Shown here: positions 46,958 through 55,870 of the stretch, piece after piece
Position numbering within the stretch: the stretch's first letter is position 1
Layout of the letters: each line of letters starts with the position of its first letter
NCBI RefSeq assembly: GCF_039544105.1
Contig: NZ_BAABLA010000003.1
Direction: 5' to 3' (one strand)
Source of the DNA: Haloechinothrix_A salitolerans
Lineage (GTDB): Bacteria > Actinomycetota > Actinomycetes > Mycobacteriales > Pseudonocardiaceae
Length of the DNA: 64,000 nucleotides
Program-made: the position numbers and the translations under genes
The notes under the pieces: generated by a model
What the model was told of the DNA's origin: nothing
Database searches by the model: none
The model's input: the letters and a program-made list of their open reading frames with translations, nothing else

Positions 46958-47592
46958 TGATCTCGTCGGTACGCGGGCAGGTGCTCGCGATCTCGCTCGA
47001 TCACGTCGTGGTCGAGGTCGGTGGTGTCGGACTCGCGGTGCTGGCGACTCCCGCCACGCTCGCCACGCTCCGGGTGGGGGAGCAGGCGACGCTGCACACG
47101 CAGCTCGTGGTGCGGGAGGACTCGCTGACGTTGTATGGCTTCGTCGAGACCGAGTCGCGGGAACTGTTCGTGCTGTTGCAGTCGGTCTCCGGCATCGGCC
47201 CACGGCTGGCGCTCGCCGCGCTCGCCGTGCTCGACCCTGACACCTTGCGCGGCGCGCTCGCCGAGGGCAACACCACGGTGCTCACGCAGGTGCCTGGCAT
47301 CGGCAAGAAGGGCGCGGAACGGCTCAGCCTCGAGCTGCGCGACAAGGTCGACGCCGTCCCAGCGAGCGGCGCGGCCGGTGGTGCCATCGGCGCGGTGGCA
47401 GGTGGTGCCGCGAGCGGTGTCAAACCGGACGTCGTGGAGGCGCTGGTCTCGCTGGGCTTTCAGACCAAGCAGGCGGAGAAGGCCGTCGACGGCGTGCTTG
47501 CCGCGAATGGCGGCGACAACGGTTCCGGGGGTGCCGGCGACACCTCCGCCGTGCTGCGGGCAGCGCTGGGGGTCCTCGGTAAGAAGCGGTGA
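46957..47592 (+). CDS. ruvA: Holliday junction DNA helicase subunit RuvA
   Basis: 211 residues. OB-fold N-terminus (MISSVRGQVLAISLDHVVVE), two HhH motifs (LQSVSGIGPRLALAAL; LTQVPGIGKKGAERLSLEL) and a C-terminal RuvB-binding domain (VEALVSLGFQTKQAEKAVD), joined by a Gly/Ala-rich linker. It holds the four-way junction. ATG 46957 has GAGGAGG at better spacing than the GTG one codon earlier. Confidence 0.95.
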   Translation: MISSVRGQVLAISLDHVVVEVGGVGLAVLATPATLATLRVGEQATLHTQLVVREDSLTLYGFVETESRELFVLLQSVSGIGPRLALAALAVLDPDTLRGALAEGNTTVLTQVPGIGKKGAERLSLELRDKVDAVPASGAAGGAIGAVAGGAASGVKPDVVEALVSLGFQTKQAEKAVDGVLAANGGDNGSGGAGDTSAVLRAALGVLGKKR

Positions 47593-48692
47593 CGAGCGGG
47601 ATGCACGATAAGGAAGTGATGAGCGAGCAAGACGCCGCAGGTCCTGCTGACCCCTCGGCGGAGTCGACGTCGCTGTCGGCCCTGCCGGAGAACGGCGAGC
47701 GCGAGGTCGAGACGACGCTGCGGCCGCGCAAGCTCGCTGAGTTCGTCGGTCAGGCCAGGGTGCGTGAGCAGCTGGAACTGGTGCTGCAGAGCGCCAAGCG
47801 CAGGGGCGTGCCGCCGGATCATGTGCTGCTGTCCGGCCCGCCCGGCCTTGGTAAGACCAGCCTGTCCATGATCATCGCGTCCGAGCTGGACAGCGCCATC
47901 CGCATCACCTCCGGACCCGCCCTGGAACGCGCTGGTGACCTGGCGGCGATGCTGTCGAACCTGGTCGAGGGTGACGTGCTGTTCATCGACGAGATCCACC
48001 GCATCGCTCGGCCCGCCGAGGAGATGTTGTATTTGGCGATGGAGGACTTCCGGGTCGACGTCGTCGTCGGCAAGGGGCCGGGCGCGACCAGTATCCCCCT
48101 GGAGATCGCACCGTTCACGCTGGTCGGTGCCACGACGCGGTCCGGCGCGCTGACCGGTCCACTACGGGACAGGTTCGGCTTCACCGGTCACATGGAGTTT
48201 TACGAGCCGGTCGAGCTGGAGCAGGTGCTGCGCCGGTCGGCTGTCATTCTCGGTGTGTCGCTCGAAGCGGACGGAGCCGAGGAGATCGCGGGCCGCTCGC
48301 GAGGCACGCCCCGCATCGCGAACCGGCTGCTGCGGCGTGTCCGCGACTACGCCGAGGTGCGCGCGGACGGCAGAGTCACCAGGGAGACCGCCCGTGCCGC
48401 ACTCGAGGTGTACGACGTCGACGAGTGGGGCCTCGACCGCCTGGACAGGGCGGTGCTCAGCGCGCTGGTGCGGTCGTTCGGCGGTGGTCCGGTCGGGGTG
48501 TCCACCCTTGCTGTCGCCGTCGGTGAGGAGTCCTCGACGGTGGAGGAGGTCTGCGAGCCGTACCTGGTGCGGATCGGGATGCTCGCTCGCACACCGCGGG
48601 GCAGGGTGGCCACGCCAGCCGCATGGCAACACCTCGGGCTGCCACCGCCGAAAGGTGGAACGCCGGAGGCCACTCAGTCGTTGTTCGACTGA
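47589..48692 (+). CDS. ruvB: Holliday junction branch-migration ATPase RuvB
   Basis: 367 residues. Walker A GPPGLGKTS (residue about 83), Walker B LFIDEIHRI (about 132), sensor GATTRSGALTGPLRDRFG and the winged-helix end (ATPAAWQHLGL) are intact. It drives branch migration with RuvA. GTG 47589 overlaps the ruvA stop; an ATG at 47619 (MSEQDAAG) is an alternative start that would remove ten residues. Confidence 0.95.
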   Translation: MTSGMHDKEVMSEQDAAGPADPSAESTSLSALPENGEREVETTLRPRKLAEFVGQARVREQLELVLQSAKRRGVPPDHVLLSGPPGLGKTSLSMIIASELDSAIRITSGPALERAGDLAAMLSNLVEGDVLFIDEIHRIARPAEEMLYLAMEDFRVDVVVGKGPGATSIPLEIAPFTLVGATTRSGALTGPLRDRFGFTGHMEFYEPVELEQVLRRSAVILGVSLEADGAEEIAGRSRGTPRIANRLLRRVRDYAEVRADGRVTRETARAALEVYDVDEWGLDRLDRAVLSALVRSFGGGPVGVSTLAVAVGEESSTVEEVCEPYLVRIGMLARTPRGRVATPAAWQHLGLPPPKGGTPEATQSLFD

Positions 48693-48825
48693 CACGCGGG
48701 CAGGCCTGCGGTGACGGAGGGGCTGCCGTAGGTAGCTAGGGCGTAAACTGGCAGACTCGCAACAAATACGTACTCGCAACGGGCATGGCGGGAAACGTCG
48801 CCGTGCCCGGAAGAGGGAGAAATCG

Positions 48826-49212
48826 ATGGAACTGCTCATCGTGATGATGGCTGGCCTCGGCTTGATGATGTTCTTCGCCGTGCGCAAGCAGAAGAAGGAG
48901 ATGGCGGCGCACCACGAGCTGCAGGACAGCCTCACCGAGGGCGACCGGGTGCGGACCACGTCAGGGCTCGAGGCGACCGTCGTGGACGCCAGTGACGACA
49001 CGACGATCGACCTGGAGATCGCGGACGGCGTCGTGACGACGTGGCTTCGGCCCGCCGTGCGGGAGAAGGTCGAGGCCGCGGACGAGTTCGACGAGGACGT
49101 TGACGAGACCGACGAGGACCGCGACGACGCTGACACCACGGATTCCGACGAGGACGGCGACGAGCGTAGCGACGCTCAGGTCGCGCCGCCGTTGGAGCAC
49201 AAGGGTAAGTAA
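48826..49212 (+). CDS. yajC: Sec translocon accessory protein YajC
   Basis: 128 residues. One N-terminal membrane helix (MELLIVMMAGLGLMMFFAVR) and the YajC core (LTEGDRVRTTSGLEATVVDA) are followed by an unusually long acidic tail rich in Asp/Glu (residues 85-118). Acts with SecDF in protein export. GAGGGAGAA precedes the ATG. The acidic tail is longer than in most relatives, as often in actinobacteria. Confidence 0.9.
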   Translation: MELLIVMMAGLGLMMFFAVRKQKKEMAAHHELQDSLTEGDRVRTTSGLEATVVDASDDTTIDLEIADGVVTTWLRPAVREKVEAADEFDEDVDETDEDRDDADTTDSDEDGDERSDAQVAPPLEHKGK

Positions 49213-49350
49213 CGATCTTCCGCACATAACGCGCGACTCACGTGGCCGCGGGTACAGTTCCCGGGCCATGGCCGTCGTGCGGCCATGTGACGAGTGTCAT
49301 GAGCCCCACACGGGGCCGTGTCAAGGACTAGTTCGAGGAGAGACCCTCCC

Positions 49351-51126
49351 GTGGCACCACCCGCCGGGACCATCCGTCCAGGACGCTATCTGGCGTTCTT
49401 CATCTTGATCGTCGTCGTGCTGTACGGACTGGTGTTCTTCACCGGTGACCGCGACCCGAGCCCCCGGCTCGGTATCGACCTCAAAGGCGGCACCAGCGTC
49501 ACCCTGACCGCGCGCACCCCGGACGGCTCGGAGCCGACCCGTGAGTCGCTGGACCAGGCGCGGGCGATCATCGCCGAGCGTGTGGATGGTCTCGGCGTCT
49601 CCGGCGCCGAGGTGGTGCTGGACGGTAAGCAGATCGTGATCACGGTGCCCGGCGAGGAGGGACAGGAGGCCAAGACTCTCGGCCAGACGGCGAAGTTGGC
49701 GTTCCGCAAGGTCATCGCCGGTCCGTTCGACCCAGCCGCCGCTCAGCAGCAGGCGGGCCAGGGCGGTGGCGATGGTTCCGGCGACGGGTCCAGCAAGTCC
49801 GGCGACGACAGCACCGCGACGCCGGGTGACGGGGCGAAGCAGAACGGCGACAAGTCCGGCGACACCGATGGGTCAGGGGGTGGCGGCGCCGCTGGTACCG
49901 CACTCGCCGCGCAGGACGACGAACCGTCGTTGCCGAAGGAGACGCAGGAGGAGATCACCGAGGCGAGAAAGATCCGGCAGGACAAGGACCTACTCGGCTC
50001 CGGTCCCGAAGCGCAGCAGGCGCTGCAGCGGGCGCTTCGGCATATCGACTGCTCGAAGGGCGCGAAGGATCCGCTGCGCGGCAATGACGACCCCGATCTG
50101 CCGCTGGTCGCGTGCGATCAGGAACGTGAGGCTACCGATAACCGGCTGGCCTACCTGCTCGGTCCGGTGATTCTCGACGGGCAACAGATCAGCGACTCCA
50201 CCGCTAGCGTGAACTCCGATGGTGTCGGCTACCAGGTCAACATCACCTTCACCGGTGAGGGCAACTCCCGGTGGGCACAGATCACCTCGGAACTGGCCAA
50301 GGAGTCCGCCAGTTCGCCGGGTAACCCCGCGCGGGTCGCGTTCGTGCTCGACACCGAGGTCGTCTCCGCGCCAACGGTGACCACCGCGATCGCGGGCAAT
50401 ACCCGCATCACCGGTGACTTCACTCGTGCCGAGGCGCAAGACCTCGCGCAGATCCTGAAGTACGGTTCACTGCCGCTGTCGTTCGAGACGTCCGACGCGA
50501 CGACCGTCTCCGCGACATTGGGCCTCTCGTCGCTGCGCGCTGGACTGATCGCGGGTGCCATCGGTTTCGGGCTGATCGTGCTCTACAGCCTCGTGTACTA
50601 CCGGCTGCTTGGTGTGCTGCTGATCGCCTCGCTCGGCCTGACGGCGGCCCTGGTGTTCCCGGTGATCATCCTGCTGGGACGATCGGTCGGATTCACACTG
50701 GACATCGCTGGTGTCGCGGGTCTGATCATCGCGATCGGTGTCACCGCGGACTCGTTCGTCGTCTACTTCGAACGCATCAAGGACGAGATACGTGGTGGGC
50801 GCAGTGTGCGCTCGGCGATCCCACGAGCGTGGGTGCGCTCTAGACGCACGATTCTTTCAGCGGACGCTGTCGTACTCCTTGCCGCCGTCGTGCTCTACCT
50901 GCTCGCGGTCGGCAGCGTGAAGGGCTTCGCGTTCACCATCGGCCTGACAACGGTGCTCGACCTGGTCATCGTGTTCATGGTGACCCATCCGATGCTGGTC
51001 ATGGCCGGGAAGTGGAAGATCCTCAACAACCGCGCGCTCTCCGGGCTCGGCATGGTGACCGACGTGGGCGCCGCGGCACAGCGGAGTAAGAAACAGTCCG
51101 GTCCCGCGGCAGCGAGGGGGGTCTGA
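49351..51126 (+). CDS. secD: Protein-export membrane protein SecD
   Basis: 591 residues, six membrane helices. RLGIDLKGGTSVTLTA starts the periplasmic P1 domain, which contains a low-complexity Gly/Ser/Asp insertion (about residues 130-195) peculiar to actinobacteria; later LGIDL, FTGEGNSRWAQIT, and LGLSSLRAGLIAGAIGFGLI lead into the membrane part with TADSFVVYFERIKDE. With SecF it uses the proton gradient to pull exported proteins. GTG 49351 has GAGGAGAG upstream. Confidence 0.93.
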   Translation: MAPPAGTIRPGRYLAFFILIVVVLYGLVFFTGDRDPSPRLGIDLKGGTSVTLTARTPDGSEPTRESLDQARAIIAERVDGLGVSGAEVVLDGKQIVITVPGEEGQEAKTLGQTAKLAFRKVIAGPFDPAAAQQQAGQGGGDGSGDGSSKSGDDSTATPGDGAKQNGDKSGDTDGSGGGGAAGTALAAQDDEPSLPKETQEEITEARKIRQDKDLLGSGPEAQQALQRALRHIDCSKGAKDPLRGNDDPDLPLVACDQEREATDNRLAYLLGPVILDGQQISDSTASVNSDGVGYQVNITFTGEGNSRWAQITSELAKESASSPGNPARVAFVLDTEVVSAPTVTTAIAGNTRITGDFTRAEAQDLAQILKYGSLPLSFETSDATTVSATLGLSSLRAGLIAGAIGFGLIVLYSLVYYRLLGVLLIASLGLTAALVFPVIILLGRSVGFTLDIAGVAGLIIAIGVTADSFVVYFERIKDEIRGGRSVRSAIPRAWVRSRRTILSADAVVLLAAVVLYLLAVGSVKGFAFTIGLTTVLDLVIVFMVTHPMLVMAGKWKILNNRALSGLGMVTDVGAAAQRSKKQSGPAAARGV

Positions 51127-51128
51127 GC

Positions 51129-52406
51129 ATGGCGGACTCGACGGGCACCACAGAGCGGACCGAGGCGGCGGCGCGCCCTGCCAAGCAGGGTAGGTTCGCC
51201 AAGCTGTACCTCGGCACCGGCGGCTTCGGCATCGTCGGTAGGAGCAGGACCTGGTACGTGACCGCCGCGGTGATCATGCTGATCTGCGTCGGCAGCATCG
51301 TGTTCCGCGGTTTCACCCCTGGCATCGAGTTCGTCGGCGGCACGCAGATCCAGTTGCCGGCGCAGGGCGCGGAGGGCCCGATCAGCGCGGACGAGGTCGA
51401 AGACGTCTACGCCGACACCTTCGGTAAGGTGCCCGCGTCGACGCAGCTCATCGGTTCCGGTGGGAGCCAGTCCGTGCAGGTCCGGTCGGAGACGCTTGAC
51501 GTCGGTCAGATCGACCAGCTTAAGCGCGCGCTGTTCGACGAGCTCAAGCCGATCGGCGCGGACGGCGAACCCACCGTCAACGCCATCAGTGACAGCGGTG
51601 TGAGCGGGTCGTGGGGTGACGAGATCACCAAACAGGCACTCATCGCGCTCGCGGTGTTCCTCGTCCTGGTGATGATCTTCCTCGCGGTCTATTTCGAACG
51701 ATGGATGGCCGTTGCCGCCCTCGCCGCGCTAGTTTTCGACCTCACTGTGACGCCCGGCGTGTACTCGCTTATCGGCTTCGAGGTCACCCCGGCCACGGTG
51801 ATCGGTCTGCTGACGATCCTTGGTTACTCGCTCTACGACACCGTTGTCGTGTTCGACAAGGTCAAGGAGAACACCAAGGGTTTGCTCGACCTGAGCAGGC
51901 AGACCTACCCGGAGTCGGCGAACCTCGCGCTGAACCAGACGTTGATGCGTTCGATCAACACCTCGCTGACCTCGCTGCTGCCTGTGCTCGGCCTGCTGCT
52001 GATCGGCGCTGGGCTGCTCGGGGCGGGAACTCTGAAGGACCTAGCGTTGGTGCAGGCCATCGGCATCGTCGCCGGAACGCTGTCGTCGATCTTCCTTGCC
52101 ACTCCGGTGCTGGTCGATCTCAAGATGCGTGAGCCCGCCTACCAGGAGCAGGCGCAGCGCGTTGAGTCGCGGCGAACGCTTGGCAAGCGCACCGCGAGCC
52201 AGACCGCGCGGGCCACGGCCGGACTGTCCGACACCGACGGTGACACCGACGACGAGGCCCACGAGGCGGAGCTGCGGAAGGAGAAGGCGTTCGTCGCGGC
52301 ATCCGCCGTGCCTGGCCGCAACCTGAAGAAGAGTGACCAGCGCAGGCTCGCGGGAAAGCCGACGGGCAAATCCGCTGGTAAACCCACCGGCAAGCGCGGG
52401 AGATAG
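51129..52406 (+). CDS. secF: Protein-export membrane protein SecF
   Basis: 425 residues, six membrane helices. FTPGIEFVGGTQIQL starts the periplasmic part, and ILGYSLYDTVVVFDKVKENT is the SecF signature. The last 90 residues are charged, with Asp-rich and Lys/Gly repeats (KPTGKSAGKPTGK), a cytoplasmic extension. Starts two bases after secD, so it is the same transcript. No adenine phosphoribosyltransferase gene follows, although many relatives have apt between secF and relA. Confidence 0.93.
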   Translation: MADSTGTTERTEAAARPAKQGRFAKLYLGTGGFGIVGRSRTWYVTAAVIMLICVGSIVFRGFTPGIEFVGGTQIQLPAQGAEGPISADEVEDVYADTFGKVPASTQLIGSGGSQSVQVRSETLDVGQIDQLKRALFDELKPIGADGEPTVNAISDSGVSGSWGDEITKQALIALAVFLVLVMIFLAVYFERWMAVAALAALVFDLTVTPGVYSLIGFEVTPATVIGLLTILGYSLYDTVVVFDKVKENTKGLLDLSRQTYPESANLALNQTLMRSINTSLTSLLPVLGLLLIGAGLLGAGTLKDLALVQAIGIVAGTLSSIFLATPVLVDLKMREPAYQEQAQRVESRRTLGKRTASQTARATAGLSDTDGDTDDEAHEAELRKEKAFVAASAVPGRNLKKSDQRRLAGKPTGKSAGKPTGKRGR

Positions 52407-52535
52407 GCGCGACGGTTTCGCCTCGTCTCGCCGTGGCACGTGGTCATAGGGATGGCAGCGTGCCGTGGGGAGAGTCCCGGAGCTACGCTGGTGGCACTCA
52501 GGATGTGACCCAGTGAGCGCCGGTTGGAGGTGCGG

Positions 52536-54902
52536 GTGAGCAACGAGCTCCGGTCCCCGCTGACCCAGGACGACGCTGGGCGAGGTGGCGTGCCGCAGCG
52601 GAGCTCCGAGCGCGCGAGCCACGGCGGCGAGCAGCAGAACGGCGGACCGTCCGCTACTCGGCGGGTCAGGGCGCGGTTGGCGCGCCGGATCACCGCGCAG
52701 CGGCCCGCCTCGGTCAAGCAGGTCCTCGAACCGCTCGCCGCGGTGCACCGCGAACTGCATCCCAGTGCCGACCTCGGCCTGTTGCAGCGCTCCTACGATG
52801 TCGCCGAGGAGCTGCATCGTGGCCAACGCCGCAAGTCCGGCGATCCGTACATCACTCACCCGCTCGCGGTCGCCACGATCCTCGCGGAGCTCGGCATGGA
52901 CACCACCACACTGGTGGCCGCGCTGCTGCACGACACGGTGGAGGACACCGGATACTCGCTGGACAAACTGCGGCGGGACTTCGGCGAGGAGGTCGCGCAC
53001 CTCGTCGACGGCGTGACCAAGCTGGACAAGGTCAAGCTGGGCACCGCGGCGGAGGCCGAGACCATCCGCAAGATGGTCATCGCGATGGCCCGCGATCCCC
53101 GGGTGCTGGTCATCAAGCTGGCTGACCGGCTGCACAACATGCGCACGATGCGGTTCCTGCCACCGGAGAAGCAGGTCCGCAAGGCCCGCGAAACCCTTGA
53201 GGTGCTGGCCCCGCTGGCACACCGGCTCGGTATGGCCACGGTCAAGTGGGAGTTGGAGGACCTGGCGTTCGCCATCCTGCAGCCGAAGAAGTACGACGAG
53301 ATCGTGCGGCTGGTCGCGGATAGGGCGCCGTCCCGCGACGTCTACCTGCGTTCGGTGATCAACCAACTGCTGGACAACCTGGCGAAGTCACGCGTGCAGG
53401 CCAAGGTCGAGGGCAGGCCGAAGCACTACTACTCGATCTACCAGAAGATGATCGTGCGCGGCCGGGACCTTGACGACATCCACGACCTCGTCGGGGTGCG
53501 CATCCTGGTAGACGACGTTCGTGACTGCTACGCGGCCATGGGCGTGGTGCACGCGCTGTGGCAGCCGATGCCCGGCAGGTTCAAGGACTACATCGCGCAG
53601 CCGCGCTTCGGCGTGTACCAGTCGCTGCACACCACGGTGATCGGCCCGGACGGCAAGCCACTCGAGGTGCAGATCCGCACCTACGACATGCACCGCACCG
53701 CCGAGTACGGCATCGCGGCGCACTGGCGCTACAAGGAGACAAGGGGCACCCACTACAGCGGCAAGAGCGGGGCGCTCGAAGTCGATGAGATGGCGTGGAT
53801 GCGACAGCTGCTCGACTGGCAGCGGGAGGCCGCCGACCCCGGTGAGTTCCTTGAGTCGCTGCGCTACGACCTCGCGACCCGCGAGATCTTCGTGTTCACG
53901 CCGAAGGGAGACGTGATCACGCTGCCCGCTGGGTCGACGCCGGTGGACTTCGCCTACGCGGTGCACACCGAGGTGGGCCACCGCTGCATCGGCGCGCGCG
54001 TCAACGGCAGACTGGTCGCGCTGGAGCGCAAGCTGGACAACGGCGAGGTCGTCGAGATCTTCACCTCGAAGGCCGAGAGCGCGGGGCCAAGCAGGGACTG
54101 GCTCGGCTTCGCGGGCTCACCCAAGGCGCGGGCGAAGATCCGGCAGTGGTTCGCGAAAGAGCGCCGCGAGGAGGCCATCGACGCGGGTAAGGAAGCGATC
54201 ACCAAGGAGATCCGGCGCGCGGGCCTCCCGCTGCAGCGGCTGATCTCCGCCGACGTGATGGGGGCGCTGGCCACCGAACTGCGCTACAGCGACATCACGG
54301 CGCTGTACGCGGCGGTTGGCGAGGGCAGTACCAGCGCCAAGCACGTGGTGTCCCGGTTGGTGGCGTTCATCGGTGGTGTCGAGGAGGCCGAGGAAGAACT
54401 CGCCGAGCGCGCGACGCCATCGACGATAAGCCGCAGGCGCTCCAGCAACGACGTCGGCGTCGTCGTCAAGGACGCGGGCGACGTGTGGGCGAAGTTGGCC
54501 CGCTGCTGCACCCCGGTGCCCGGCGACGAGATCCTTGGCTTCGTCACGCGCGGCGGCGGGGTGAGCGTGCACCGTACCGACTGCACCAACGCCGAGGACC
54601 TGCGCAACCAGCCGGAGCGGCTGGTCGAGGTCGAGTGGGCGCCGTCGGAGTCGTCGGTGTTCCTGGTCGCCATCCAGGTGGAGGCGCTCGACCGGCACCG
54701 CCTGCTTTCCGACATCACCAAGATCCTCGCGGACGAGAAGGTCAACATCCTGTCCGCGTCGGTGACGACATCCCGCGACCGGGTGGCGGTGTCGCGGTTC
54801 TCGTTCGAGATGGGCGACCCGAAGCACCTCGGCCATGTGCTGAACGCCGTGCGCAAGGTCGAGGGCGTCTACGACGTCTATCGCGTCACATCGGCGTCCT
54901 GA
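52536..54902 (+). CDS. relA: Bifunctional (p)ppGpp synthetase/hydrolase
   Basis: 788 residues. HD hydrolase domain (ITHPLAVATILAELGMD; LLHDTVEDT, residues about 100-200), synthetase (GRPKHYYSIYQKM and VGVRILVDDVRDCYAAMG; about 290-400), TGS (VITLPAGSTPVDFAYAVHTE; about 458-515), zinc-finger-like ARCCTPVPGDEI and a C-terminal ACT domain. Both catalytic centres look intact, as in the single Rel of actinobacteria. GTG 52536 has TTGGAGG six bases upstream. Controls the stringent response. Confidence 0.96.
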   Translation: MSNELRSPLTQDDAGRGGVPQRSSERASHGGEQQNGGPSATRRVRARLARRITAQRPASVKQVLEPLAAVHRELHPSADLGLLQRSYDVAEELHRGQRRKSGDPYITHPLAVATILAELGMDTTTLVAALLHDTVEDTGYSLDKLRRDFGEEVAHLVDGVTKLDKVKLGTAAEAETIRKMVIAMARDPRVLVIKLADRLHNMRTMRFLPPEKQVRKARETLEVLAPLAHRLGMATVKWELEDLAFAILQPKKYDEIVRLVADRAPSRDVYLRSVINQLLDNLAKSRVQAKVEGRPKHYYSIYQKMIVRGRDLDDIHDLVGVRILVDDVRDCYAAMGVVHALWQPMPGRFKDYIAQPRFGVYQSLHTTVIGPDGKPLEVQIRTYDMHRTAEYGIAAHWRYKETRGTHYSGKSGALEVDEMAWMRQLLDWQREAADPGEFLESLRYDLATREIFVFTPKGDVITLPAGSTPVDFAYAVHTEVGHRCIGARVNGRLVALERKLDNGEVVEIFTSKAESAGPSRDWLGFAGSPKARAKIRQWFAKERREEAIDAGKEAITKEIRRAGLPLQRLISADVMGALATELRYSDITALYAAVGEGSTSAKHVVSRLVAFIGGVEEAEEELAERATPSTISRRRSSNDVGVVVKDAGDVWAKLARCCTPVPGDEILGFVTRGGGVSVHRTDCTNAEDLRNQPERLVEVEWAPSESSVFLVAIQVEALDRHRLLSDITKILADEKVNILSASVTTSRDRVAVSRFSFEMGDPKHLGHVLNAVRKVEGVYDVYRVTSAS

Positions 54903-54972
54903 CGCGGTTGCCGGATGGTCCGCTGTTGCCCCTGACGTCATCCGATCAACGTCGGCCAGCGGGCAACCGCCC

Positions 54973-55755
54973 TCAGTGGTGGTGGGTGAACCGCGGTTTC
55001 CTACGTTCCAGGAACGCGGCGACGCCCTCGGCGTAGTCCGCACCGTGGATGGCGTCCCTGCGGAGTCGCTCGATTTCGTCGTCCGGCTCGTTCTGGCCTG
55101 TCGCGATCTTGCCGATGATCCGGTTCATGCCGCGCACCGACGTCTGTGACCGGGTGGCCAGCGTCGCCACGAAGTCCTCGACGGCGGCGTCCACCTCGCC
55201 GTCAGGGTAGACGTCGTTGACAAGGCCCATCTCGCGTGCCCGTCCGGCGCTGACCAGGTTGCCCGACAGCAGGAAGTAGCGGGCGTTGGCGGGTCCGACC
55301 AGCGACACCAGCTGGTGTGTCGAGGTGTAGTCATAGACGATGCCCAGCTTGGCCGGTGTGATGCCGAACCGGGCACCCTCGGCGGCGAACCGGAAGTCGC
55401 AGGCCACCGAGATCTGGCACCCGCCGCCGATGCAGTTGCCCCTGATCAGCGCGACGCTTGGGGTCACCATGTCCGCCAGCGCGGTGACGGCGGCGTGCAC
55501 CGCCTTGTCATAGAGGGCCGCGCCATCGGCGGTGGAACGCAGCTCGCCGAACTCGGCGATGTCCGCGCCCGCCGAGAAGTTCGCACCCTCGCCGGTGACC
55601 ACGAGCGCCGTGACCGAGGGGTCGTCCTCCACCTCGGTGACGATGTCAGGGATGGCCGACCACATGTCGAAGCTGATCGCGTTGTGCTTGTCCGGTCGCG
55701 TGAACGTCAGCCGCGCGACATTGCCCGTCCGCGTCAGCTCCAGCCCTGCCGTCAT
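54973..55755 (-). CDS. Enoyl-CoA hydratase/isomerase family protein
   Basis: 260 residues, crotonase fold. TFTRPDKHNAISFDMWSAIP, VTGEGANFSAGADIAEFGEL (first oxyanion-hole region) and LIRGNCIGGGCQISVACDFR (second, GGG) then ARFGITPAKLGIVYDYTSTH are conserved. The paired catalytic Glu positions are not clear, so hydratase, isomerase or another crotonase reaction cannot be chosen. ATG at 55755 overlaps the stop of a 31-codon ORF carrying the start-codon block; AGGAGG lies inside that ORF. Confidence 0.88.
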   Translation of the reverse strand: MTAGLELTRTGNVARLTFTRPDKHNAISFDMWSAIPDIVTEVEDDPSVTALVVTGEGANFSAGADIAEFGELRSTADGAALYDKAVHAAVTALADMVTPSVALIRGNCIGGGCQISVACDFRFAAEGARFGITPAKLGIVYDYTSTHQLVSLVGPANARYFLLSGNLVSAGRAREMGLVNDVYPDGEVDAAVEDFVATLATRSQTSVRGMNRIIGKIATGQNEPDDEIERLRRDAIHGADYAEGVAAFLERRKPRFTHHH

Positions 55756-55847
55756 GCGGCCTCCTGTTCGCGCGCCGCACGCCGCGCCAACGCCCTGACG
55801 TCGGCCGGCATGCCGTCGAATGATTCGGACCTGCGAGCAGTCCTCAT
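55752..55847 (-). CDS. 31-residue leader peptide with the MRTARRSE start
   Basis: ATG at 55847; the peptide begins MRTARRSESFDGMPADVRAL, continues as a basic helix and ends EQEAA, with the TGA overlapping the enoyl-CoA hydratase ATG. The first nine codons repeat the block found at the starts of the acyl-CoA synthetase-like and AMP-ligase genes, but here the frame is free-standing. It begins 23 bases after the cyclophilin stop on the same strand, so it may be co-transcribed. Probably a coupling or regulatory leader. Confidence 0.6.
   Translation of the reverse strand: MRTARRSESFDGMPADVRALARRAAREQEAA
55820..55846 (-). repeat. Start-codon block, copy 3 (27 nt, hairpin, minus strand)
   Basis: On the minus strand it reads TGAGGACTGCTCGCAGGTCC followed by GAATCAT. 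It equals copy 2 except at one position (T after GAA, as in copy 1). The GGACTG/CA-GTCC stem and CTCG loop are preserved. Here the leading TGA is only part of ATGAGG, not a stop of an upstream gene, so the conservation is not explained by gene overlap. Confidence 0.75.
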
Positions 55848-55870
55848 GCCACAGACCTTACGGCCCCCGC

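Noticed and set aside
49740..49910. Gly/Ser/Asp-rich run in secD read as a frameshift or inserted repeat
   Set aside because: The frame is continuous, and low-complexity insertions in the SecD periplasmic domain are known in actinobacteria.
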